NCBI GenBank assembly: GCA_008012115.1
Contig: SSEB01000003.1
Location: forward strand, 496,001-560,000
From: Nevskiaceae bacterium
Lineage (GTDB): Bacteria > Pseudomonadota > Gammaproteobacteria > Nevskiales > Nevskiaceae
Direction: 5' to 3'
Length of the DNA: 64,000 nucleotides
Shown one piece after another: positions 18,176-25,605 of this stretch. The translations under genes and the position numbers were made by a program. The first letter of the stretch is position 1. Every line of letters starts with the position of its first letter. Below the pieces are notes generated by a model, which made no database searches, was not told where the DNA came from, and worked only from the letters and a program-made list of their open reading frames with translations.

Positions 18176-18772
18176 TCAGTGTTCCGCGCCCGGCCGGCCC
18201 ATCATCGCGGTGGCCTGCATCAGGCGGTCGGTCCAGGAGATGCCGATGGCCGAGATGATGAAGGTCAGATGGATGATGGTCTGCCACATCACGCCGGTGG
18301 CCGTGCTGCTGGCGCAGCGCGCGCCGGGCAGGGCGTCGGCGCAGAGCGGCAGCGCACCCAGTCCGCCGGCTTCGATGAAGGTCTTGAGCAGGTGGATGGA
18401 GGAGATGCCGATGATCGCCATCGCCAGCTTCACCTTCAGCACCGAGGCGTTGACGTGGCTCAGCCATTCCGGCTGGTCGGGATGGCTCTCCAGACCCAGG
18501 CGCGAGACGAAGGTCTCGTAGCCGCCGACGATCACCATCACCAGCAGGTTGGAGATCATCACCACGTCGATCAGGCCGAGCACGATCAGCATCACGTCCT
18601 GCTCGTTGAGCTCGAAGGCGCCGTGGATCAGATGCCACAGTTCCTTGACGAACAGCACCACGTAGACGCCCTGCGCCACGATCAGGCCCAGGTAGAGCGG
18701 CAGCTGCAGCCAGCGCGAGGAGAAGATCAGGGCGGGCAGGGGCTGCAGCGGCGTCGGTTGTTGAGGCGACAT
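18176..18772 (-). CDS. YqhA/TIGR00645 family inner membrane protein
   Basis: A 198-residue protein with four hydrophobic segments: LYLGLIVAQGVYVVLF, MLIVLGLIDVVMISNLLVMVIVGG, VKLAMAIIGISSIHLL and a C-terminal IIHLTFIISAIGISW. The order and the motifs VGGYETFVSRLG and KVKLAMAIIGISSIHLLKTF match the conserved YqhA (UPF0114) family. Its function is unknown. The ATG at 18772 precedes a short proline-rich leader; an upstream in-frame codon at 18862 would reach into the repeat element and is less likely. Confidence 0.85.
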   Translation of the reverse strand: MSPQQPTPLQPLPALIFSSRWLQLPLYLGLIVAQGVYVVLFVKELWHLIHGAFELNEQDVMLIVLGLIDVVMISNLLVMVIVGGYETFVSRLGLESHPDQPEWLSHVNASVLKVKLAMAIIGISSIHLLKTFIEAGGLGALPLCADALPGARCASSTATGVMWQTIIHLTFIISAIGISWTDRLMQATAMMGRPGAEH

Positions 18773-18858
18773 GAGAGGTCCAGGCGGAGAGGGCGTAAAG
18801 ATTTTATCAAGACCGCCGCCGCGCCTCGGCGTTCCGCCGTTTTGTGCCGCGAATATCG

Positions 18859-18970
18859 TCACCCGCTGTCGAGGGTCGGCCGTTTCCAGATGTTATTAAA
18901 TATTAATAAAATTTAAAAACGATAAATATTTAATAACATTTTCCCCAGGCCTGTGACCGACAGCGGGTGG
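18859..18970 (+). repeat. Palindromic intergenic element, copy 3
   Basis: A 112-bp element in the 311-base gap between the divergent yqhA-like and FMN-reductase genes. Outer arms CACCCGCTGTCG (18860-18871) and CGACAGCGGGTG (18958-18969) are perfect. The inner AT arms 18890-18907 and 18922-18939 pair at 17 of 18 positions around a 14-base loop, the best inner stem of the family. The right box AATAACATTTTCCCCAGGC at 18932-18950 matches the family. Nothing else is visible in the gap. Confidence 0.87.
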
Positions 18971-19083
18971 TGCCCGGCAGCGGCGCGACGGCGGCAGAAT
19001 AAGCTCAGCATCCCTTGGTCTTGGGAAAGTCGGTGGCCCGCGCTACGCTGAGACCCCTCCTCAGATCATTGGACGAATCGCGC

Positions 19084-19644
19084 ATGACCACCCGCAACGT
19101 CGCCGTTTTCATCGGCAGCCTTCGCAAGGATTCCTTCAACCGCAAGCTGGCGCAGGCGCTGGCGGCGGTGGCGCCGGCGTCGCTGAAATTCCGGATCATC
19201 GAAATCGGCGACCTGCCGCTGTACAACCAGGATCTCGAAGGCGACGCGACACCGGCGGCGTGGACCGCGTTCCGCCAGCAGGTGAAGGCGGCCGACGCGG
19301 TGCTGTTCGTCACCGCCGAGTACAACCGCTCGGTGCCGGCCGCGCTCAAGAACGCGCTCGACGTCGGCTCGCGTCCCTACGGTCACAGCGTGTGGAGCGG
19401 CAAGCCGGGTGCGGTGATCAGTTCCTCGATCGGCGCCATCGGCGGCTTCGGCGCCAACCATCATCTGCGGCAGTCGCTGGTGTTCCTCGACGTGCCGACG
19501 CTGCAGCAGCCGGAGGCCTACATCGGCGCCGCCGACAAGCTGTTCGACGCCAGCGGCAAGCTGATCAACGAAGGCACGGCCGCCTTCCTCAAGAAATACG
19601 CGGAAGCCTTCGCCGCCTGGATCGAGGCCAACATCCGCCGCTGA
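19084..19644 (+). CDS. NADPH-dependent FMN reductase family protein
   Basis: A 186-residue flavodoxin-like protein. The phosphate-binding loop IGSLRKDSFNRKLA near residues 10-23 and the later TAEYNRSVPAALKNALDVGSR are typical of the NADPH-dependent FMN reductase/ChrR-like group. It probably reduces flavin or quinone-like electron acceptors in the cytoplasm. The ATG at 19084 fits the family's N-terminus; the frame is open 23 codons further but without family sequence. It converges on the RluA-family gene, six bases apart. Confidence 0.85.
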   Translation: MTTRNVAVFIGSLRKDSFNRKLAQALAAVAPASLKFRIIEIGDLPLYNQDLEGDATPAAWTAFRQQVKAADAVLFVTAEYNRSVPAALKNALDVGSRPYGHSVWSGKPGAVISSSIGAIGGFGANHHLRQSLVFLDVPTLQQPEAYIGAADKLFDASGKLINEGTAAFLKKYAEAFAAWIEANIRR

Positions 19645-19650
19645 GCCGTG

Positions 19651-20535
19651 TCAGAGGGTGCGCGCGCTGCGGAACACGCGGCGCGCGCCGTTCAGCGGAT
19701 CATCGAAGGCGAGCTCGCGCGCCAGCAGTTGCAGCGGCCGCGTGTAATCGCCGTCCTCCACCGCGACCAGCGCCGGGTATAGCGGATCGTTGACAATGGG
19801 CGCGCCCAGCGCCGCCAGGTGCACGCGCAACTGGTGCTTGCGGCCGGTGACCGGCCGCAGGCGATAGAGGTCCAGCGCGCCGCGCCGCTCGATCACGTCG
19901 ATGTGGGTCTCGCTATTGGGGGTGCCTGCGATCTCGCGCATGCGGAAGAACGGTTCGCCCTCCGCCAGCCGGCTGCGGCGCACCAGCGGAAACGCGAGTT
20001 GCGGCAGCTGCGGCGCCAGCGCCTCGTAGGTCTTGTCCACGGCGCGTTGCGCGAACAGTTGCTGGTAGCGCCCGCGCGTGCGCGGATTCTTGGAGAACGC
20101 GACCACGCCGGCGGTATCGCGGTCGATGCGGTGCAGCGGCACGAGATCGTCGAGCCCGCCGCGGCGCTTCAAACGCACCAGCAGGGTCTGCTGCACGTAG
20201 CGTCCTGCCGGCAGCACCGGCAGGAAGTGCGGCTTGTCGGCCACCAGCAGTTCGTCATCCTCGTGCAGGATCGCCGCCTCGAAGGGAATCTCCGGCTCCG
20301 GCGGCAGCTCGCGGTAGTAGTGCACTTCCAGCCCCTCGGCATAGGGCGTGGCGGGGCCGATGGGTGTGCCGTCGGCATCACGCACCAGGCCGCGCTCCAT
20401 GCGCGACAGCCAGGCGGCCGGGCCGATGTCGGGAAAACGCGCATCGAGGAATTCCAGCACCGTCGCCCAGGGCCCACGCGGCAGGCGGATGCGGCTGGCG
20501 CCGACGCCATCGCGCACCGGCAGAGGCGTGCGCAC
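19651..20535 (-). CDS. RluA-family pseudouridine synthase
   Basis: A 294-residue protein with the catalytic motif PLHRIDRDTAGV, in which Asp138 is the nucleophile, plus DKTYEALAP and the C-terminal RPVTGRKHQLRVHLAALGAPI of the RluA family. It isomerises specific uridines in rRNA or tRNA. The N-terminal 60 residues resemble a short S4-like region. Which RNA site it modifies cannot be read from the sequence. It shares a strand with the 2OG-Fe dioxygenase gene, whose stop lies five bases before this start. Confidence 0.87.
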   Translation of the reverse strand: MRTPLPVRDGVGASRIRLPRGPWATVLEFLDARFPDIGPAAWLSRMERGLVRDADGTPIGPATPYAEGLEVHYYRELPPEPEIPFEAAILHEDDELLVADKPHFLPVLPAGRYVQQTLLVRLKRRGGLDDLVPLHRIDRDTAGVVAFSKNPRTRGRYQQLFAQRAVDKTYEALAPQLPQLAFPLVRRSRLAEGEPFFRMREIAGTPNSETHIDVIERRGALDLYRLRPVTGRKHQLRVHLAALGAPIVNDPLYPALVAVEDGDYTRPLQLLARELAFDDPLNGARRVFRSARTL

Positions 20536-20539
20536 GCGC

Positions 20540-21244
20540 CTACTCGCGGCGGAAGGTGACGACCAGCACGTCGCGGTACGCCGGCTGCGCCGGGTCCAGC
20601 GCTTCGACGGCGGTGACGCCGTGGAACACGCGGTGGTCGTCGAGCAGGGTGGCGTCGAACGGCTGCGTCAGCGTGAAGCTGCCCAGCGGTCGGCCATCCG
20701 GCGTGTGGATGGTGGTGGTGCCGCTGGCGATGTTGTGGCGGCGGATCAGCAGCACCAGCACGTAGTCGACACCGTCGCGATGCAGCCCTTCCGGCGTCGG
20801 CAGGCCCCGCTGGCCGGCGCGGGCCTCGATGCGGAACTGGTGCACCTCCACCTGCCAGCGCGTCACCTGCGGCGCCAGGGCGCCAAACGTTGCGGCGCAG
20901 AGGCGCAGGACGGTGTGCAGGCTGTGGCTGTCGCCGACGGCGGCGGTGACCGGCTCGAACCAGCGCTCGATGCCGCCGTTGAGCGGGTTGTAGTCGCGGC
21001 TCTGGTAGTGCGGCTGATGCGGCAGACGCTCGATGGCATCAGCGGCCACGGCGTAGACCGCGTGGCGGCGCCGGCGGTAACGGCCACCGTCGGCCATGTA
21101 GGTGTCGGTGTGGAGGTCGCTCCAGCTGTCGGCGAAGGCCGGCCAGTCGTCCATCGGGCCGAACGCCGCCAGCGCGCCACGCAGGATGTCCGCCGGCACG
21201 AAGACATGGCCGTCTTGTGCGATGGACGCCTGCAGTCGTTTCAT
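20540..21244 (-). CDS. 2OG-Fe(II) dioxygenase family protein
   Basis: A 234-residue protein. The motif LHRDGVDYVLVLLIRRHNI carries the His-x-Asp iron ligands, and LLDDHRVFHGVTAV the distal His; TFRRE at the end matches the family that hydroxylates amino acids or related small molecules. The N-terminal DSWSDLHTDTYMADGGRYRRRRHAVY is the conserved substrate-side segment. Substrate unknown. The ATG at 21244 is preferred to an in-frame codon ten residues upstream. It is coupled to the RluA gene by close spacing. Confidence 0.8.
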   Translation of the reverse strand: MKRLQASIAQDGHVFVPADILRGALAAFGPMDDWPAFADSWSDLHTDTYMADGGRYRRRRHAVYAVAADAIERLPHQPHYQSRDYNPLNGGIERWFEPVTAAVGDSHSLHTVLRLCAATFGALAPQVTRWQVEVHQFRIEARAGQRGLPTPEGLHRDGVDYVLVLLIRRHNIASGTTTIHTPDGRPLGSFTLTQPFDATLLDDHRVFHGVTAVEALDPAQPAYRDVLVVTFRRE

Positions 21245-21352
21245 CCCGCCAGTATGGGGCCAAGGGCGGGTCACGGGTAGAGCCGGCCCTTCGCTGCGGC
21301 GGCCGGGCGATTCGGGCTATGCTCCGGGCGCCATCCCGCACAGGAGCTTGCC

Positions 21353-21601
21353 ATGCATCTCATCGGCACCATTCTGATTGGCTTCTTCATCGGCCTGCTC
21401 GCCAAGTGGCTGCATCCGGGCAAGGAGAACATGGGGTTCATCCTCACGGTGCTGCTGGGCATCGGCGGTTCCTTCCTCGCCACTTATGCCGGCCAGATGC
21501 TGGGCCTGTACCAGCCGGGGCAGGGCGCGGGATTCATCGGCGCCGTGATCGGCGCCATCATCCTGCTGGCGATTTACGGCGCCGTCGCCAAGAAAAGCTG
21601 A
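21353..21601 (+). CDS. GlsB/YeaQ/YmgE family stress-response membrane protein
   Basis: An 82-residue protein that is almost entirely three hydrophobic helices with glycine-rich turns: IGTILIGFFIGLLAKWLHPG, FILTVLLGIGGSFLATYAGQ and GFIGAVIGAIILLAIYG. This is the standard length and pattern of transglycosylase-associated (GlsB/YeaQ) inner membrane proteins induced under stress. Molecular function is unknown. A good ribosome site (CAGGAGC) precedes the ATG. Confidence 0.9.
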   Translation: MHLIGTILIGFFIGLLAKWLHPGKENMGFILTVLLGIGGSFLATYAGQMLGLYQPGQGAGFIGAVIGAIILLAIYGAVAKKS

Positions 21602-21764
21602 GCAGCGGCGCCCGGGGCTGTTCCGCGCCGCCGAACGGCGCTAGGCTAGGCGCCGCCGCCCTGCGCTGTCGAACGCCGACCCGCAGGTCTCTCTCCCGCG
21701 GGTTGCGGCGTGTTCATGGCAGTGCCGGGCGCGGTTTTGGCCTGGCCCATCGAGGAGTAGCGCC

Positions 21765-22214
21765 ATGAACAATGTCGACACCATCAACATGCTCAACCGC
21801 CTGATCGTCGTCGCCAAGGACGGCGAAAGCAGCCTGCGCGTGGCGGCGGAGGAAGCCTATCACCCGGCGTTGAAGAACGCGCTGTACGCCTATTCGAACT
21901 TCTTCGGCGACGCCGCCCTCGAGATGCAGGAGGCGGTGCAGGATCTCGGCGGCGCGCCGCGCGCCCTCGGCACCTTCGGCAACACGTTGCACCGCACCTG
22001 GATGCACCTGAAGGCCGCCGCGCTGGCGCATGACGAGGCGACCATCCTCGACAGCGTCGAGGCCGACGAGGCCGCGGTCGAGGACGGCCTGGCGCGTGCC
22101 ATCAACGAGGACACGCCGCCGCCGATCCACGATCTGCTGGAGCGCCGCTACGAGGCGGCGCTGAAACTGCACGGCGAAGTTCGCGAACTGCGGTCGCAGC
22201 TGCAAACGCACTGA
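21765..22214 (+). CDS. PA2169-type four-helix-bundle protein (DUF2383)
   Basis: A 149-residue all-helical acidic protein. The N-terminus DTINMLNRLIVVAKDGESSLRVAAEEA and the later GTFGNTLHRTWMHLKAA are the conserved segments of the DUF2383 ferritin-like four-helix group. Function is unknown; such genes often lie near stress membrane proteins such as the GlsB-like gene 160 bases upstream. GAGGAG stands a few bases before the ATG. The gene ends 18 bases from the converging SDR gene. Confidence 0.8.
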   Translation: MNNVDTINMLNRLIVVAKDGESSLRVAAEEAYHPALKNALYAYSNFFGDAALEMQEAVQDLGGAPRALGTFGNTLHRTWMHLKAAALAHDEATILDSVEADEAAVEDGLARAINEDTPPPIHDLLERRYEAALKLHGEVRELRSQLQTH

Positions 22215-22232
22215 GCGGCGCGCGTCGCCCGC

Positions 22233-23162
22233 TCAGAGATAGCGGACGCCGGTGAGCTTTTCCGACAGCGCCCAGAGCGCGCCGGCGGTGGCGGCGTCGT
22301 GCGCGGCGGGACGCGCGTCCACCACGGTGGGATAGCCGCGGAACTGCATGAACCAGCCGTCCGGGCCGATGTAGTCGCCGGCCTTCACGCGCGGGTCGCC
22401 CGCGGCGTACAGCGTCGGCAGTGCGCCCATGTCCGCGGGTTGCGCAATCAGCACGTTGGCCAGGCGCATGGCCAGCTGCTGCAGGAGCGGCGTGCCGTCG
22501 CGGTCGCCGAAGCCGATGTTGGTGGCCGAGAAGCCGGGATGCGCGGCGACACTGATCGCGCTCAGGCCGTGACGGCTCAGGCGGCGTTGCAACTCGTAGT
22601 GGAACAGCAGGTTGGCGAGCTTGCTCTTGGCGTAGGCGTCGGCCTTGTTGTAAGGCTTGCGCTCCCAGTTGAGATCGTCGAGGTCGATGCCGCGCGTGAA
22701 GCGGTGCGCGATGCTGGCGACGTGCACCACGCGCGCGCCGGGCGTGGTGGCCAGCCGTTCCAGCAGCAGGCCGGTCAGCGCGAAGTGGCCGAGGTGATTG
22801 GTGCCGATCTGCATCTCGAAGCCGTCGCGCGTCTTGCGGTAGGGCAGATGCATCACGCCGGCGTTGTTGCAGAGGATGTCGAGCCGCGGATGGCGCGCGA
22901 TGAATGCGGTGGCAAAAGCGCGGATGGCGGCGAGGTCGGCGAGATCCAGCGCCATGGTTTCGGCGCGGCCGGCGGGTGCGCGCTGGCGCACCGCGTCCAG
23001 CGCCGAGGCGGCACGCGCCGGGTCGCGGCAGGCCATGACCACGGTGGCGCCGCGTGCGGCGAGGCCGGCGGCGGTCTCCAGCCCGAGCCCGCTGTTGGCG
23101 CCGGTGACGACGGCGACCTTGCCGGACAGGTCCGGCAGCTGCGCGGGGCTCCAGCGGGCCAT
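22233..23162 (-). CDS. SDR family oxidoreductase (retinol-dehydrogenase-like)
   Basis: A 309-residue short-chain dehydrogenase of the longer RDH/WWOX-like type: VVTGANSGLGLETAAGLA, LDILCNNAGVM, GTNHLGHFALTG, and the active site AYAKSKLANLL. It should reduce or oxidise a hydroxyl/keto group on a lipophilic molecule with NAD(P). The ATG at 23162 is the natural start. The ferredoxin gene ends 14 bases upstream, and the Rieske oxygenase gene precedes that, so the three probably form one operon acting on a steroid-like ring. Confidence 0.85.
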   Translation of the reverse strand: MARWSPAQLPDLSGKVAVVTGANSGLGLETAAGLAARGATVVMACRDPARAASALDAVRQRAPAGRAETMALDLADLAAIRAFATAFIARHPRLDILCNNAGVMHLPYRKTRDGFEMQIGTNHLGHFALTGLLLERLATTPGARVVHVASIAHRFTRGIDLDDLNWERKPYNKADAYAKSKLANLLFHYELQRRLSRHGLSAISVAAHPGFSATNIGFGDRDGTPLLQQLAMRLANVLIAQPADMGALPTLYAAGDPRVKAGDYIGPDGWFMQFRGYPTVVDARPAAHDAATAGALWALSEKLTGVRYL

Positions 23163-23176
23163 GCGACGGCGCTCCC

Positions 23177-23500
23177 TCAGGCCGCGGGGGCGATTTCGAC
23201 CTCGATGCCCGAGAGTTCCTCGGTCATCGGGATCTGGCAGGACAGGCGCGAGCCAGGACGCAGTTCGACGAAGTCGCCCAGCGCTTCCAGCATCATCTGC
23301 TCGTCCTCGCCCTTGGGCGGCAGGCGCGCGGCCCAGGCGTCGGCGATATAGACGTGGCAGGTGCCGCAGGACATGGCGCCGCCGCAGGTGCCTTCGACGC
23401 CGCAACCGGCGTTGCGCAGCACTTCCATCAGCGGCAGGGCGCCGTTCGCATCGAGCGTGCGTTCGCTGCCGTCCCGGCCCTTCACGCGTACATCGGCCAT
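23177..23500 (-). CDS. 2Fe-2S ferredoxin (adrenodoxin type)
   Basis: A 107-residue ferredoxin with the cluster ligands in GTCGGAMSCGTC (Cys-x5-Cys-x2-Cys) and the fourth in RLSCQIP, as in adrenodoxin/putidaredoxin-type proteins. It carries single electrons from a reductase to an oxygenase. The immediately upstream Rieske oxygenase is the obvious partner. No reductase gene is nearby, so one must be supplied elsewhere. The GAGTGAAAAC before the ATG at 23500 is a weak ribosome site. Confidence 0.9.
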   Translation of the reverse strand: MADVRVKGRDGSERTLDANGALPLMEVLRNAGCGVEGTCGGAMSCGTCHVYIADAWAARLPPKGEDEQMMLEALGDFVELRPGSRLSCQIPMTEELSGIEVEIAPAA

Positions 23501-23579
23501 GTTTTCACTCCGCCTCAGATCAGTGCGCCCGTGACGCGGTGGCGGCACGGGCGCGGGTGACAGCCAGCATGCAGCGCGC

Positions 23580-24608
23580 TTACAGCTTGGACAAGTCCGC
23601 GTTGACGTAGAACTGCGAGAACCACTTGCGGAACGGGAAGATCGGGCCGTCGCCGTCGCAGAGCAGCGGATTCGGGCGGTAGCGCTTGTTGTTCCAGACG
23701 ATGAAGTCGACGCTCTCGAAGCCGGCGCTCTCCTCGCCCTCGGCGGCGCCGATCATGTGGTCGATCTGCTTCTTGGTGAACGCCAGCTCGGGGCTGCCCG
23801 CCGGGAAATCGACGTGGCGGAACGACATGTTCATCTGCGTCTTGTCGTGGGTCAGCGGCACCGAGTACGAGATCATGGTGGCGGTGATGGCCTTGCCGCT
23901 CACCGGATCGGTCTGGGTGAAGCGCATGACGTTGAGGCCGCCGGCGTAGGTGTGACCGACGATATAGCCCTTGCCGATGTTGAGCACCATCTTGGCGCCG
24001 TCGTAGGTGGCTTCGACCGGCGGGATCATCGGCGCGTTGTGCAGGAACTTGAGGTGCGCGACATCGACGCCGTTCTCGGCGATCTCCTGGATGCAGGTGT
24101 TGGCGGTCCAGCTGCCGCGGCGGTTGCCGGCGTAGCCGGTCTTGTCCTCGAGCTCCGGGATGTACGGCAGCTCCCAGGTCGGCGCCTCGCACAGCGGGTG
24201 GTACCACGACCAGATCATGCCGTACTTCTCGACCGTGGGCAGGGTGCGCAGGATCGGCGCCTTCTTGGTGATCGGCGGCATCACCTTGGCGTAGGGGATG
24301 CTCTTGCACCAGCCCTGGGTGTCGTATTCCCAGTGGTGGAAGGGACAGCGCACGTTGTCGCCGCAGACCTTGCCGCCATGGCCGATGTGCGCGCCCAGGT
24401 GCGGGCAGTACGGGTCGGTGACGCCGACCTTCTCGCCGCTCTCGCTGCGGAACAGCACCCACTCCTGGTCGAAGACGTTGATGTTGCGCATCTCGCCGGG
24501 CTTGAGGTTTTCGGAGTAGTCGATGAAGTACCAGCCGACCGGGACCGGGAACGGTGCGCGTTGCAGGGTCTGCGATTCCAGCAGCTGCTTGAGATTGATG
24601 ACGCCCAT
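23580..24608 (-). CDS. Rieske non-heme iron oxygenase, KshA/cholesterol-desaturase-like
   Basis: A 342-residue oxygenase. The Rieske site is CPHLGAHIGHGG then CGDNVRCPFHHW, giving Cys68, His70, Cys88 and His91 as the 2Fe-2S ligands. The mononuclear iron site is GVDVAHLKFLHN with His185 and His190 and a bridging Asp182. The length and GWYFIDYSENL start fit the 3-ketosteroid 9-alpha-hydroxylase and sterol 7-desaturase branch rather than ring-hydroxylating dioxygenases with small subunits. A very strong ribosome site (GGAGGAG) precedes the ATG. The ferredoxin and SDR downstream support a steroid-type monooxygenase; the exact reaction is not determined. Confidence 0.85.
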   Translation of the reverse strand: MGVINLKQLLESQTLQRAPFPVPVGWYFIDYSENLKPGEMRNINVFDQEWVLFRSESGEKVGVTDPYCPHLGAHIGHGGKVCGDNVRCPFHHWEYDTQGWCKSIPYAKVMPPITKKAPILRTLPTVEKYGMIWSWYHPLCEAPTWELPYIPELEDKTGYAGNRRGSWTANTCIQEIAENGVDVAHLKFLHNAPMIPPVEATYDGAKMVLNIGKGYIVGHTYAGGLNVMRFTQTDPVSGKAITATMISYSVPLTHDKTQMNMSFRHVDFPAGSPELAFTKKQIDHMIGAAEGEESAGFESVDFIVWNNKRYRPNPLLCDGDGPIFPFRKWFSQFYVNADLSKL

Positions 24609-24804
24609 TTCGACTTCTCCTCCTGTGACCTTGCCCATGCGTCGCCCGATGCCGGCCGGCATGGGCAGTTAGGCCCGCATGGTGCGCCGGAAGCCGGCCC
24701 GAAATCCTCGTCCATTAGGGGGATGGCCGCGCAGGCGCCGCCGCGCGGTCCGCGCCCTCGGGGCTGCTACCTTATTGAGGCCATCCGCTTACCGCGAGTT
24801 CCGT

Positions 24805-25596
24805 ATGGAGTTGACGAGCCCCGCCCAGTGGTACGGCGCCGCGTTCTGGCTGATCCTGGGATTATGCCCGCTGGTGTTCGGCGGCCTGCTGCTGTTGCCG
24901 GCGTCTTACGGCCGTCACAAGAAGGACAAGCCGCACTGGCTGTGGGGTCCGGGAATCCCGACGCGCTGGGCCTGGGTGATCATGGAGGCGCCGTCATCGC
25001 TGGGTTTCGCCGTGATCTACCTGTGGGGTCCGCACCGCTTCGAACCGGCGCCGCTGGTGCTGTTCCTGATGTGGCAGAGCCATTATTTCCAGCGCAGCTT
25101 CATTTTCCCGTTCCTGATCAAGACGCGGCCCGGCGATACCACGCCGGTGTCGATTCCGGTGATGGCGGTGAGCAGCAACCTGGTGATCTCGTTCCTCAAC
25201 GCCGCGATCCTGTCCTGGGACGGCATCGGTCGCGGCTATGCCACGGCCTGGCTGTGGGATCCGCGCTTCATCGTCGGCGCCATCGTGTTCGTGATCGGCT
25301 ACCGCACCAACCGCAAGGCCGACGCGATGCTGGCGGCGCTGCGCAAGCCCGGCGAGACCGGCTACAAGATTCCGCGCGGCTGGCTCTACGACAAGATCAG
25401 TTGCCCCAACTACTTCGGCGAGTTCCTGGTGTGGACCGGCTGGGCCATCGCCACCTGGTCGCCGGGTGGCGTCGCTTTCCTGCTGTGGACGCTGGCCAAC
25501 CTGCTGCCGCGCGCGCTGCAGAACCACCGCTGGTATCACCAGAAATTTCCCGACTACCCGCCGCAGCGCAAGGCGGTGATTCCGTACCTGCTGTAG
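24805..25596 (+). CDS. 3-oxo-5-alpha-steroid 4-dehydrogenase (5-alpha-reductase) family membrane protein
   Basis: A 263-residue membrane protein with several hydrophobic helices. The C-terminal NYFGEFLVWTGWA and the ending WYHQKFPDYPPQRKAVIPYLL are the conserved NADPH-binding end of the steroid 5-alpha-reductase family; RGWLYDKISCPNYFGE is also typical. It reduces a C4-C5 double bond of 3-oxo-delta4-steroids or a similar enone, in the inner membrane. The ATG at 24805 precedes the first helix; upstream in-frame sequence is Arg-rich and unlikely to be translated. Divergent from the Rieske gene, 196 bases apart. Confidence 0.82.
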   Translation: MELTSPAQWYGAAFWLILGLCPLVFGGLLLLPASYGRHKKDKPHWLWGPGIPTRWAWVIMEAPSSLGFAVIYLWGPHRFEPAPLVLFLMWQSHYFQRSFIFPFLIKTRPGDTTPVSIPVMAVSSNLVISFLNAAILSWDGIGRGYATAWLWDPRFIVGAIVFVIGYRTNRKADAMLAALRKPGETGYKIPRGWLYDKISCPNYFGEFLVWTGWAIATWSPGGVAFLLWTLANLLPRALQNHRWYHQKFPDYPPQRKAVIPYLL

Positions 25597-25605
25597 CGCC
25601 GCCGG

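Noticed and set aside
24193..24201. AGCGGGTGG, the right end of the repeat family, inside the Rieske oxygenase gene
   Set aside because: No left arm or AT-rich core lies within 130 bases upstream; it is a chance coding match.
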